Below, in pieces: positions 1 through 8,400 of a DNA stretch of 64,000 nucleotides. The stretch comes from Tolypothrix sp. NIES-4075 (GTDB lineage Bacteria > Cyanobacteriota > Cyanobacteriia > Cyanobacteriales > Nostocaceae). Where the stretch lies: assembly GCF_002218085.1 (NCBI RefSeq), contig NZ_BDUC01000008.1:349792-413791 (forward strand), written 5' to 3'. Made by a program: the position numbers and the translations under genes. How positions within the stretch are numbered: the stretch's first letter is position 1; the number at the start of each line of letters is the position of its first letter. The notes below the pieces were generated by a model, which saw only the letters and a list, made by a program, of their open reading frames with translations, had not been told where the DNA came from and did no database searches.

Positions 1-30
1 TCGCTTGTGACTGCACACTTCCTCGTTAAG

Positions 31-61
31 GTAAGAGACGCTTGGGAATCGCCGTCTCTAC
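31..61. repeat. GTAGAGACG-type palindromic repeat
   Basis: The arms GTAAGAGACG and CGTCTCTAC face each other across a short centre. The same family recurs at about 4593, 4629, 5294, 12234, 39323 and, within a gene, at 43931. It is a dispersed extragenic palindrome with no coding content. The first 73 bases hold no gene. Confidence 0.7.
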
Positions 62-73
62 AAAGCAACGGTA

Positions 74-469
74 CTAAGCGGTTATTGCATTTTCTTCTGA
101 TGTTTTATCTGTGTTAGATTTTAAGCGTGTCAATCTGCTTTTACGGATGCGATCGCTGTCTCGAACACCACCTGCAAGTTCATATTCATCGCTGTTTTTG
201 CCGTACTTAAAACCAACCCCCACCAGCATTTTGTCTGAAACCTGACTTAAGGTTTTTTCCATCTCATCCAGCTTTTTTCTAGAAGAGTCAATCATAGCTA
301 TAGCAGCGTTATAATCATCAAGCATATTGTGAAATTTATCTATTAATTGAGTCAGGTTTTGCAAGCTGTAAGTATCATCAAAATTGATATTTGGATCGAT
401 AGCTTTCAGTCCGGCAACTCTAAACTCAGCTTTTTCTAGAATCCGGGAACTACGTTTTCTTCGAGACAT
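74..469 (-). CDS. Hypothetical coiled-coil protein
   Basis: A 131-aa soluble protein whose family I do not recognise. The N-terminus is basic (MSRRKRSSR). Residues about 35-85 are rich in heptad-like Leu, Ile and Met positions (NLTQLIDKFHNMLDDYN followed by SRKKLDEMEKTLSQVSDKM), which suggests a coiled coil. The C-terminal third is charged and probably disordered. There is no signal peptide, membrane segment or catalytic motif. It stands alone, transcribed leftward, with an AT-rich upstream region at 470-600. Coding potential rests on its length and composition only. Confidence 0.6.
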   Translation of the reverse strand: MSRRKRSSRILEKAEFRVAGLKAIDPNINFDDTYSLQNLTQLIDKFHNMLDDYNAAIAMIDSSRKKLDEMEKTLSQVSDKMLVGVGFKYGKNSDEYELAGGVRDSDRIRKSRLTRLKSNTDKTSEENAITA

Positions 470-710
470 AAGTTTACACCTTTAAGAGCTTTACAGAGCT
501 ATTTTGTCTCAATTAATCTGTATTATAGTTCAGTAAAAAGCGCATTCTTTTAGTATTTTTTTTTTATTTATGTCCGTGATTTCTCGGAATTTAATCATCA
601 AAGGTTGATTTTCAGCAAAATAATATTATGTTTAAGCAACAAACAATATGGCACAGCATTGCTGTGCCCCTACAAATGGTCTGTATTCTATGTCAACTGC
701 GATCGCTTTA

Positions 711-857
711 ACCTTAAGCCTTCATCTTGTAACCTCAAGGCTTCATGTTCTAGCTTTAAGCCTTAATGTTGTAACCTTAAGGCTTAATGTTATAACCTTA
801 AGGCTTCATGTTATAACCTTAAGGCTTCATGTTGTAACCTTAAGAGTCAACATTGTA
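711..857. repeat. Seven tandem 21-bp repeats
   Basis: Seven imperfect copies of a 21-bp unit close to ACCTTAAGGCTTCATGTTGTA run head to tail. Because 21 is divisible by three, an open frame (648-884) encodes a seven-residue repeat such as TLRLHVI, but it has no ribosome-binding site or domain and is judged non-coding. The rest of the 470-984 gap holds a short GGCACAGCATTGCTGTGCC palindrome near 648 and HIP1 sites, and no gene. Confidence 0.85.
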
Positions 858-984
858 ACATTGATGACCAAAGTTTGTAGATGAGTGCAATCATCGCTAC
901 ATAGTGTATATTGTTGATTTACAGCGATCGCATTCTGGATTGATCGGGGCGATAATGCGATCGGGCATTTGGTAAAATTTCAAC

Positions 985-1323
985 ATGGAAGTTCAACCAA
1001 AAGAAATCAGGAATTATTTAAGATTTGATGGTATAGATATTTTTTCTGAGTGGTTTGACTCTCTGCGAGATAGAAGAGCAAAGGCTAAAATCAGAGCAAG
1101 GCTTGACCGAGTAGAGGAGGGTAATTTAGGTGATTGTAAATCAGTTGGTGATGGTGTTTTTGAACTCAGAATAGACTATGGTAGTGGCTACCGCATATAC
1201 TTTGGGCAGGAAGGGTCAACAATTATTATTCTTTTGTGTGGTGGCGATAAAAGCACTCAAGATAAAGATATTGCTAAAGCCAAGGAATATTGGGAAGACT
1301 ACAGGAGTAGAGATGATGCCTAG
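985..1323 (+). CDS. HigB-like toxin of a type II toxin-antitoxin pair
   Basis: A 112-aa protein of the phage-derived Gp49-like / addiction-module killer family, which is RelE-superfamily. Family traits visible are the N-terminal FSEWFDSLRDRRAKAKIRARL helix pair, the LGDCKSVGDGVFELRI strand that normally packs against the antitoxin, and a YGSGYRIYF core with the conserved Arg. Known relatives are mRNA interferases that act on ribosome-bound mRNA. It is followed by the overlapping antitoxin gene, giving the toxin-first order typical of this family. Function is inferred from family and context. Confidence 0.85.
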   Translation: MEVQPKEIRNYLRFDGIDIFSEWFDSLRDRRAKAKIRARLDRVEEGNLGDCKSVGDGVFELRIDYGSGYRIYFGQEGSTIIILLCGGDKSTQDKDIAKAKEYWEDYRSRDDA

Positions 1324-1609
1324 AAGTACAAGCTATCACGAAAAATTGATACAAGACCTTCAAGATCCACTAGAAGCCGCAGCTTATATCGAAGTTGTTT
1401 TAGAAGAAAGCGACCCGAAAATGTTAAGTAAGGCGTTGAAAAATGTCATAGAAGCAAAGGGAGGAATTGACCAGTTTTCTGCACAAGTTCAGCAACTATA
1501 CTATCAACTTGACCAAATGCTATCAGAGAAAGGAGAGATTGAATTTTATAATTTAAATTCTTTGTTGGATGCTTTGGGGTTACATTTGGCAGTAACAGTG
1601 AAGTCTTAA
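1316..1609 (+). CDS. HigA-like addiction-module antidote protein
   Basis: A 97-aa protein matching the probable addiction-module antidote family (COG3636-type HTH). The pattern is an N-terminal DPLEAAAYIEVVLEESDP segment, a KALKNVIEAKGGIDQFSAQV helix-turn-helix-like stretch, and a C-terminal LNSLLDALGLHLAV. Two adjacent ATGs (1313 and 1316) sit 6-9 bases after AGGAG. Both overlap the toxin stop, so the pair is translationally coupled. The antidote would neutralise HigB and repress the operon. A longer in-frame reading from 1178 lies wholly within the toxin gene and is not used. Confidence 0.85.
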   Translation: MPRSTSYHEKLIQDLQDPLEAAAYIEVVLEESDPKMLSKALKNVIEAKGGIDQFSAQVQQLYYQLDQMLSEKGEIEFYNLNSLLDALGLHLAVTVKS

Positions 1610-1722
1610 TACAGAGCGATCGCACATAACAAGAAATCAGCAAGCCCTATGATAGTAATTACATCTGTGCATCCACCCGCAGGTGTTCATGCGATCGTCT
1701 CACCCTTAGCCCTAAGAAAGTT

Positions 1723-2475
1723 ATGTCAGTTGCCCAAGAATTAGAACCAGCAGAAGATATAATATTTCCACCAGGAGATATCTACAGTGACGAACCACCA
1801 TTGGAAAGCGATTTACATCTACGCCAAATTATTCTGTTATTACAATGCTTAGACTTGTGGTGGCAAAACCGCAATGACTTTTATGCGGCGGGAAATTTGA
1901 CAATTTACTATAGCCAACGTCAGCTTAAATCAGAAGAATTTCGCGGTCCAGACTTTTTTGTGGTGCTAGGATGCGAAAAAAAACCGCGCAAAAGTTGGGT
2001 GACTTGGCAAGAAGATGGTAAATATCCGAATATCATTATCGAGTTGCTTTCGTCTTCTACAAAAGCCACAGACAAAGGCTTAAAAAAACAAATTTACCAA
2101 GATATCTTTCGCACACCAGAGTATTTTTGGTTTGACCCGAATGATTTAGAATTTGTAGGGTTTCATTTAGTAGACGCTCATTACCAACCAATAGAACCGA
2201 ATCCCCAAGGTTGGTTATGGAGTCAGCAGTTAGATTTATATTTGGGTGTGCAGGACAATCAATTACGCTATTTTACGGCACAAGGGCAGTTAGTGCCGAC
2301 ACCGCAAGAATTGGCAGAACAAGAAAAGCAGCGTGCGGACGAAGAAAGACAGCGTGCGGAACAAGAAAAGCAACGTGCGGAACAAGAAAAGCAACGTGCG
2401 GAACAAGAAAAGCAACGCGCTGAACGTCTAGCCGCTAAGTTGCGAGAATTAAATATTGACCCCGATCTTCTCTAA
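1723..2475 (+). CDS. Uma2 family (DUF820) endonuclease-like protein
   Basis: A 250-aa member of the Uma2 family, a PD-(D/E)XK-fold group greatly expanded in cyanobacteria, with no established role in most cases. Visible family marks are GPDFFVVL (catalytic Asp region), PNIIIELLS (the ExL motif) and the K-rich TDKGLKKQIY helix. The segment EYFWFDP is also typical. It is closely related to the 42702-43367 protein but carries an added coiled-coil tail built from EQEKQRA heptads (about residues 199-233) before the shared terminus LAAKLRELNIDPD. It is monocistronic. Confidence 0.85.
   Translation: MSVAQELEPAEDIIFPPGDIYSDEPPLESDLHLRQIILLLQCLDLWWQNRNDFYAAGNLTIYYSQRQLKSEEFRGPDFFVVLGCEKKPRKSWVTWQEDGKYPNIIIELLSSSTKATDKGLKKQIYQDIFRTPEYFWFDPNDLEFVGFHLVDAHYQPIEPNPQGWLWSQQLDLYLGVQDNQLRYFTAQGQLVPTPQELAEQEKQRADEERQRAEQEKQRAEQEKQRAEQEKQRAERLAAKLRELNIDPDLL
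2317..2421 (+). repeat. In-frame 21-bp tandem repeat in the Uma2 gene
   Basis: Five 21-bp units (consensus GAACAAGAAAAGCAACGTGCG) encode EQEKQRA heptads. The paralogous Uma2 at 42702 lacks them, so copy number is likely to vary by slippage without breaking the frame. Confidence 0.9.
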
Positions 2476-2693
2476 AACTGAATCACCAGAAGCACCCACA
2501 CCTAGACCGGCTGCTTTGAGAACTTCGCAGGTTGTACCAAATAAATTATAAAGAGCTCTGGCATTGTGCAGGTTTTATGTAGCAGAGGAACTTCGCTTAT
2601 CTTCCAATACATATTCTTTCCCAATGATGGCAGGTGCTACAATGCTCTTAACCTGTGCAACGCACTGCCTCCCCATTGCCCAATTAAAGTTAA

Positions 2694-2844
2694 TATAGGA
2701 CTCATATTTGATTTTTGAAAAGATACGTAGGGTGTGTTATGCCGTAGGAAGATCGCACCAAAAGCTTCGGGTGGTGCGTTACGGAAGCCGTAACACACCC
2801 TACGTATACTTAGATTTTTTCAAAAATCAAATCGGATTCCTATA
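2694..2844. mobile_element. MITE-like 151-bp element
   Basis: The ends TATAGGA and TCCTATA are exact inverted repeats. They extend inward as a near match (TTTGATTTTTGAAAA) and then GTAGGGTGTGTTA with its complement TAACACACCCTAC. The whole 151 bp can fold into one long hairpin and encodes nothing, as expected of a miniature inverted-repeat element. The flanking 2476-2693 and 2845-2911 stretches show no gene. Confidence 0.75.
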
Positions 2845-2911
2845 TCTAGATATTTTTAACTAATTCAGATAAAATAATAAATTTGTTCGTTGCATTACGC
2901 TTCTTTTGTAT

Positions 2912-3229
2912 ATGCCCAAAATTTACACAGTAGAAATTGATCACCAAGGCAAAACTCATACCTTGCAAGTTCCTGAAAATGAAACGATCTTATCAGTTGC
3001 CGATGCTGCGGGTTTGGAACTGCCGAGTTCTTGTAATGCAGGTGTTTGCACAACTTGCGCCGGTCAAATAAGCGAGGGAACTGTGGATCAAACTGATGGC
3101 ATGGGGGTTAGTCCAGATTTGCAAAAGCAAGGTTACGTATTGCTTTGTGTTGCCAAACCTCTTTCTGATTTGAAACTTCAGACAGAAAAGGAAGACATAG
3201 TTTATCAGTTACAGTTTGGTAAAGACTGA
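2912..3229 (+). CDS. Plant-type [2Fe-2S] ferredoxin
   Basis: A soluble one-electron carrier of the plant/cyanobacterial [2Fe-2S] family. The cluster ligands are visible as SSCNAGVCTTCAGQ (Cys-X4-Cys-X2-Cys) with the fourth Cys in YVLLCVAKPL. The rest is a typical beta-grasp, beginning KIYTVEIDHQGKTHTLQVPE. The ATG at 2912 gives 105 aa, near the usual 96-105. A TTG two codons upstream is possible but less likely. It differs from the main photosynthetic ferredoxin in its SSCNAGVC ligand loop and its QTDGMG stretch, so it is probably a minor isoform with unknown partners. Confidence 0.9.
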   Translation: MPKIYTVEIDHQGKTHTLQVPENETILSVADAAGLELPSSCNAGVCTTCAGQISEGTVDQTDGMGVSPDLQKQGYVLLCVAKPLSDLKLQTEKEDIVYQLQFGKD

Positions 3230-3358
3230 TAAATGTTAGGTGTTAGTTGTTAGTTGTTAGGTGAAAAAAGTTTTGCTAACTACTAAAAATTATTGAGCTA
3301 GTATTGCAGTCAACTCTTAATGAAGCTAATCTGAAAACACTAATCAAAAGGAGCTAAG

Positions 3359-3532
3359 ATGACTACGCATTTTATTACCGCAGAAATTGAATTACAAGAA
3401 ACTCCTACAGAGTTAGAAAAAACAATTGAAACAGAATTGAAAAAAGAAGGAGAACCTCTTCGCTGGGCAATTACCTCTGTCGATGTGGAACAACAATCGT
3501 GTACTGTAGAAGCTGTTGTGACTGTTAGTTAA
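3359..3532 (+). CDS. Small conserved-looking acidic protein, 57 aa
   Basis: A 57-aa reading frame with a good Shine-Dalgarno (AAAGGAG, 6 bases before the ATG). It begins MTTHFITAEIELQE, continues with a charged helix TELEKTIETELKKEGEP, and ends in strand-like segments LRWAITSVDVE and CTVEAVVTV. The beta-alpha-beta-beta pattern suggests a small folded domain. It ends 17 bases before the DUF3326 gene on the same strand, so the two are probably co-transcribed. Function is unknown. It is easily missed because of its length. Confidence 0.7.
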   Translation: MTTHFITAEIELQETPTELEKTIETELKKEGEPLRWAITSVDVEQQSCTVEAVVTVS

Positions 3533-3549
3533 TAACTCTGAATTTTCAA

Positions 3550-4608
3550 TTGCGTCCATACACAGCTATCTTAATTGTACCAACTGGCGTTGGGGCAGAA
3601 ATTGGCGGTTATGCAGGAGATGCATTGCCAGTTGCCAAAGTTGTATCTCAAGTTTGCGATCGCCTAATTACTCATCCCAATGTCCTCAATGGTGCAAGTT
3701 TATATTGGAATTTACCCAATACTTTCTACGTTGAAGGTTATGGGCTTGACAAATTTGCCGCCGGATGTTGGGGTTTGCGTCCAGTTCATCAAAACCGCAT
3801 AGGTTTGCTTTTAGACCAAGGAATTGAGCCAGAGTTGCGGCTGCGACATTTGCAAGCAGCGGATGCCGCCAGAGCCACTTTAGGATTATCCTTGACAGAT
3901 TATGTAATAAGTGATGCACCTTTAGAAGTAGAATTGCGGTCATCGGCATCGGGTGCGAGTTGGGGGACAATTGGCAACCCAGATAGCTTGTTAAGGGCAG
4001 CAGAAGTACTGATAAATAAAGCTGGGGCGGACGCGATCGCAGTTGTTGCTCGTTTCCCTGATAATATTGATGAACAAGCCGATCAAAACTACCGCCACGG
4101 TAAAGGAGTCGATCCCATAGCTGGGGCAGAAGCCGTAATTAGCCATTTAATAGTGCGAACCTTTCAAATACCTTGCGCCCATTCCCCCGCACTTTCTCCC
4201 GCACCTTTAGATCCCGATTTATCTCCACGTTCCGCCGCCGAAGAATTAGGCTATACTTTCTTACCATGCGTCCTTGTCGGTTTAAGTCGCGCACCCCAAT
4301 TTATTGTCCCCCAAACTCATCAATTGCCCGAACCGACAGACATTTGGGCTAATCAAGTTGATGCCGTCATCGTACCCGCAACCGCCTGTGGTGGTAGCAC
4401 TCTGTTAAGCTTAAATAATAAACGATGCCAAATCATCACCGTCCTTGAAAACAAAACTCAGATACAAGTTCCTCCCCAACCGCTGGGAATCAAGTGCATA
4501 CAGGTAAACTCATATTTAGAGGCAGTAGGTGCATTAGTAGCACACAAAGCAGGAATTAACTTATCTGCCCTAAGTTCAAAAATATCGTCTTTGCAGAGAC
4601 GCGATTAA
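3550..4608 (+). CDS. DUF3326 domain-containing protein
   Basis: A 352-aa protein matching the cyanobacterial and plastid-lineage DUF3326 family, which has no established function. Recognisable segments are TAILIVPTGVGAEIGGYAGD at the N-terminus, the FYVEGYGLDKFAAG stretch, DAIAVVARFPD and the GLSRAPQFI region. The start is TTG at 3550, supported because the homologous N-terminus begins right there. The last residues (SLQRRD) are encoded by a GTAGAGACG palindrome, so the natural C-terminus has been replaced or extended by repeat DNA. Confidence 0.85.
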   Translation: MRPYTAILIVPTGVGAEIGGYAGDALPVAKVVSQVCDRLITHPNVLNGASLYWNLPNTFYVEGYGLDKFAAGCWGLRPVHQNRIGLLLDQGIEPELRLRHLQAADAARATLGLSLTDYVISDAPLEVELRSSASGASWGTIGNPDSLLRAAEVLINKAGADAIAVVARFPDNIDEQADQNYRHGKGVDPIAGAEAVISHLIVRTFQIPCAHSPALSPAPLDPDLSPRSAAEELGYTFLPCVLVGLSRAPQFIVPQTHQLPEPTDIWANQVDAVIVPATACGGSTLLSLNNKRCQIITVLENKTQIQVPPQPLGIKCIQVNSYLEAVGALVAHKAGINLSALSSKISSLQRRD

Positions 4609-4656
4609 TCGCGTCTGTACAATCTTAAGTAGAGACGCGATTAATCGCGTCTGTAC
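4593..4656. repeat. Two direct copies of the GAGACGCG palindrome
   Basis: Copies at 4593-4620 and 4629-4656 share AGAGACGCGATTAATCGCGT with flanking GTAC. The first copy overlaps the end of the DUF3326 gene and supplies its stop codon. A C-rich tract follows at 4681-4709, directly before the next start codon. Confidence 0.9.
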
Positions 4657-4710
4657 AATGTTAAGTATTAGGCATTTATCCCCCTGCCCCCCTCCCCCCC
4701 TCTCCCTCCC

Positions 4711-5292
4711 GTGGAACAACAAAAGCAAGAACCAGAAATTCCCTACTTGACACGCACCCAAGTGCTTGTGGCAATGGGAGTGACTGCAATAATGTTATGG
4801 ATAATTGCCAAATTGTGGTTGCGTTTTGGCAACGTGGCGATATTTTCCTTGCGCTGGCAAGAAAAAGATTTACTTTTAGGAATAGCCTTAGGGTTAATCA
4901 TCACCTCTGTGAGTGGATTAGCTTATCGTTTTTGGGCTGCTTACCGCAAAAGTGCAGATTATTACTTGGAGATAGTACTTAAACCCTTGGCTTTACCAGA
5001 CATAATTTGGCTGGGGTTGCTACCAGGATTAAGTGAAGAATTGTTATTTCGAGGTGTGATGTTGCCGGCTTTAGGAGGAGATCATGTAGCGGTAATTGTA
5101 TCGAGTCTCTGTTTTGGCGTCTTACACCTTAGCAGTCCCCAACAATGGACTTATGTAATTTGGGCAACTATTGTCGGGTTAATATTAGGGTACAGCGCTT
5201 TAATTAGTGGTAACTTGTTAGTGCCGATTGTTGCTCATATGTTGACGAATTTGATTTCTAGTTATTTCTGGAAAATTCGGCGATTAGGTTAA
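4711..5292 (+). CDS. CPBP family intramembrane glutamic endopeptidase
   Basis: A 193-aa membrane protein of the CPBP (CAAX protease and bacteriocin-processing) family. The catalytic motifs are in order: LSEELLFRG (Glu109-Glu110, Arg114), FGVLHL (His139) and AHMLTN (His176, Asn180). Hydrophobic segments fall at about 18-36, 55-74, 97-107, 125-140, 148-165 and 168-186. Bacterial members act on membrane substrates or in self-immunity; the substrate here is unknown. The start is a GTG after a C-rich tract with no Shine-Dalgarno, so a downstream ATG (4773) is an alternative. Confidence 0.88.
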   Translation: MEQQKQEPEIPYLTRTQVLVAMGVTAIMLWIIAKLWLRFGNVAIFSLRWQEKDLLLGIALGLIITSVSGLAYRFWAAYRKSADYYLEIVLKPLALPDIIWLGLLPGLSEELLFRGVMLPALGGDHVAVIVSSLCFGVLHLSSPQQWTYVIWATIVGLILGYSALISGNLLVPIVAHMLTNLISSYFWKIRRLG

Positions 5293-5293
5293 A

Positions 5294-5323
5294 GTAGAGA
5301 CGTAAGGCGTGGAACGTCTCTAC
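5294..5323. repeat. GTAGAGACG palindromic repeat
   Basis: GTAGAGACG and CGTCTCTAC arms lie just after the CPBP stop codon. This may act as a transcript-end hairpin as well as being a dispersed repeat. Confidence 0.8.
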
Positions 5324-5426
5324 TGCTAATTTTTATATACTATTTGCGTAATTTTTGGGAAAGTTGAGACATATGTCTGTATATAACTAGATATGCTCTC
5401 ATCAAGGTTAAGCGGAGGCTTTTCCT

Positions 5427-8400
5427 ATGCTTTTCCATTCAAAATCCCGCAGTAACAATACATATCGCTTTTCTAGCATCACCGCAACCCTCATTGTTTC
5501 CCTAGTTTATACGGTGTTTAGTCAAGCAGAAATTTTTCGGGCTGTTGCACAAAAACCTATTACAGCCGAAGTTACCCAGCCATTACAAAACCGCAAGGCA
5601 GAAGCTGATAAACTTTTAGAAACGGGGACTAAGCAACTAGATGACGACGAAAATGAAGCAGCGTTGCAGTCTTTTGAAAAAGCACTAGCTATTTATCGAA
5701 AGATTAAAAACCGTCAGGGAGAAGGTAAAGCATTACAGGGACTAGGAAATGCCTATCTTCAACAGGAGAATTCTGAGAAAGCGATTGAATATTCACAAGC
5801 TAGTTTAACAATTGCAAAAGAAATTAAAGACCGAGAACTAGAAGGAAAGTCTTTAAGTATTTTAGGTGCAGGTTACAAAGGCAGCAATAACTATAATAAA
5901 GCCCTAGAGTACCAACAGCAAGCTTTAGGCATTGCACGAGAAATTAAAAATGGTGAACTTGAATCTCATGCATTGCGACGCATTGGTCATATTTACAATG
6001 CCCAGCAGAATTCTCAAAAAGCAATTGAATATTATCAGCAAAGCTTGGCAGTTGCAAAGCAAATTAATAATCCTAAATTAAAAGCATATGCTCTACGAAG
6101 TTTAGCTGACGCTTATAACTCCCTTAAAGATTACCAGAAAGTTCTAGAATACTCTCAGCAGTTATTGGTAATCACACGAGAAAGCAAAAATCGTAAAGAG
6201 GAATCATCGATTTTGTTATCTTTAGGCAATTTTTACAAAGATTCTCTACAAGATTATCAAAAAGCGCTTGAATATTATCAGCAAAGCTTGGCAGTTGCAC
6301 GAGAAATAAAAAATCGTAAAGATGAATCATCAATTTTGTTATCTTTAGGCAGTTTGTACTACAATTCTCTCAAAGATTACCAAAAAGCAATTGATTACTA
6401 TCAGCAAAGCTTGGTAGTTGCACGCGAAATCAAAAATCGCGAGTTGCAAAGTAAAGCCTTATTAAATCTTGGCAAAACTTATAACTATCAACTAAAAGAT
6501 TACCAAAAAGCTTTAGAATACTATCAGCCAGGTTTAGTGTTGGCGCAAGAAATTAAAGACAAAAACCTGGAATCAAATTTTTTGTATGAGATCGGCAAAA
6601 GTTACCAGTCTTTAAAAGATAAGCAGAAAGCACTTTTATACTTCCAGCAAAATGCCAAAGTTAATTTAGAGATAAACAAACTTAGCTGTGAATCGCGTGA
6701 TTTATTTGCTCTTGGTGCAGCTTACGAAGAGTTGGAAGACTATACGAAAGCGATTGAGTATTACAATCAAGCTTTGGTAATTGAACAGAAAACTAAAAAG
6801 CGTGATTGTCAATTAAATACTTTGAGTTCTATAGGTGATACTTATAATTCTCTTAAAGACTACCAAAAAGCGATTAATACCTCTCAACAAGCTTTGATAA
6901 TTGCGCGAGAACTCAAAGAACGTGAAAGCGAATTTAAAATTTTAGCTTACGGTATAGGCAAGGCTTACAACTCTTTACAAGATTACAATAAAGCCATTGA
7001 TTATTATCAGCAAAGTATCGCAGTAGTCAGGGAACTGAAGAACCGCGATAAAGAATCTGATTTATTGACTGATATAGGTAATATTTATCACGATTCACTG
7101 AAAGATTACCCGAAGGCAATTGAATACTACCAGCAAGCATTAGTTATTGCCCAAGAAATCAAAAACCGTGGTTATCAACTTACAAATATCAGAAATATTG
7201 GTCTTGCTAACTATAACTTGCAGAACTATCAAAAGGCAATTGAATATTATCAGCAAGCATTAGTTATTGCCCAAGAAATCAAAAACCAAGAAAAGCAAAC
7301 AGACATCCTAATCAATTTAGGCAATGCTTTTATGTCTCTCAAAGATGAAGCAAAAGCAAATGCTCAATATCAACAAGCTATTCAGGTAGCACGGGAAAGT
7401 AAAAACCGAGATTTAGAAGGAAAGACTTTGACAGGGGTCGGTGTAGCTTATGGTCATTATGTCGGAAATTGGCAGCAAATGATAGCATACTTACAGCCAG
7501 CTTTGGTAATTGCCAGAGAAACAAAAAACCGCGAAAGTGAAGGGCAACTTTTAACTCTTATTGGTGGTGCTTATAACAACATTGCTAATTTGCCTAAAGG
7601 CATTGAAACACTTCAGCAAGCTGTGCTAGTAACCAAGGAAACTCAAGATGTGACATGGGAGGGAATAGCTTTGGGAAGTCTGTCTGCTGCTTATCTAGCA
7701 CAGGGAGATACTTCTCGTGCGATCGCCTATAGTCAGCAAGTCTTAAACAATCGACAAATTAAAGATAGGGGTGTGGAAGCACTAGCATTAGTCGTTTTGG
7801 GTGGTGCTTACTCGTTTGGGCAATCTGATTATCAAAAAGGTATTGAGTTAACACAACAAGGTTTGGCGATCGCGCGGGAAAGTAAAGATCGTTTTCTCGA
7901 ATCACTTGCTTTAACTTATCTGAGTTTAGAGTACATAGACCTCCAAGAATATCCGAAAGCAATTGAGTTTGCTAAACAGAGTTTAGCTGTTGCCCAAGAA
8001 AGCAAAAGCCCCTGGGGAGAAATGTTGCCACTGTTATCTTTGGGAAATATTTACGCTAACTTGGGAGACTATCCCCAAGCGATTTCCTATTACCAACAAA
8101 CTTTAGCGCTTTCCCGCAAAACCCAAAGCCGTTTAATGGAAGGTATTACTTTGCTGTTGTTAAGCGGTATTTATGATGACCAAGAAAATGCCCAAAAAAC
8201 TATTGAACTAGCGCAACAAGCAGCAGTAATATTTGATGAAACCAAAAGTCCTTTTTTAAAAGGTTTTGCATTGTCAGGTTTGAGTAGCGGTTATGCTGGT
8301 TTGCAAGACTATACAAAAGCCATTTCCACAACCCAAGAAATGCTGGATATTGCTAGGAAGTTGAAAAATCCAGGGTTTGAATACAGCGCTCTAGCGCAAC

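Noticed and set aside
648..884. 78-aa frame with repeated TLRLHVI peptide
   Set aside because: It is the translation of a 21-bp tandem DNA repeat, has no ribosome-binding site and no domain.
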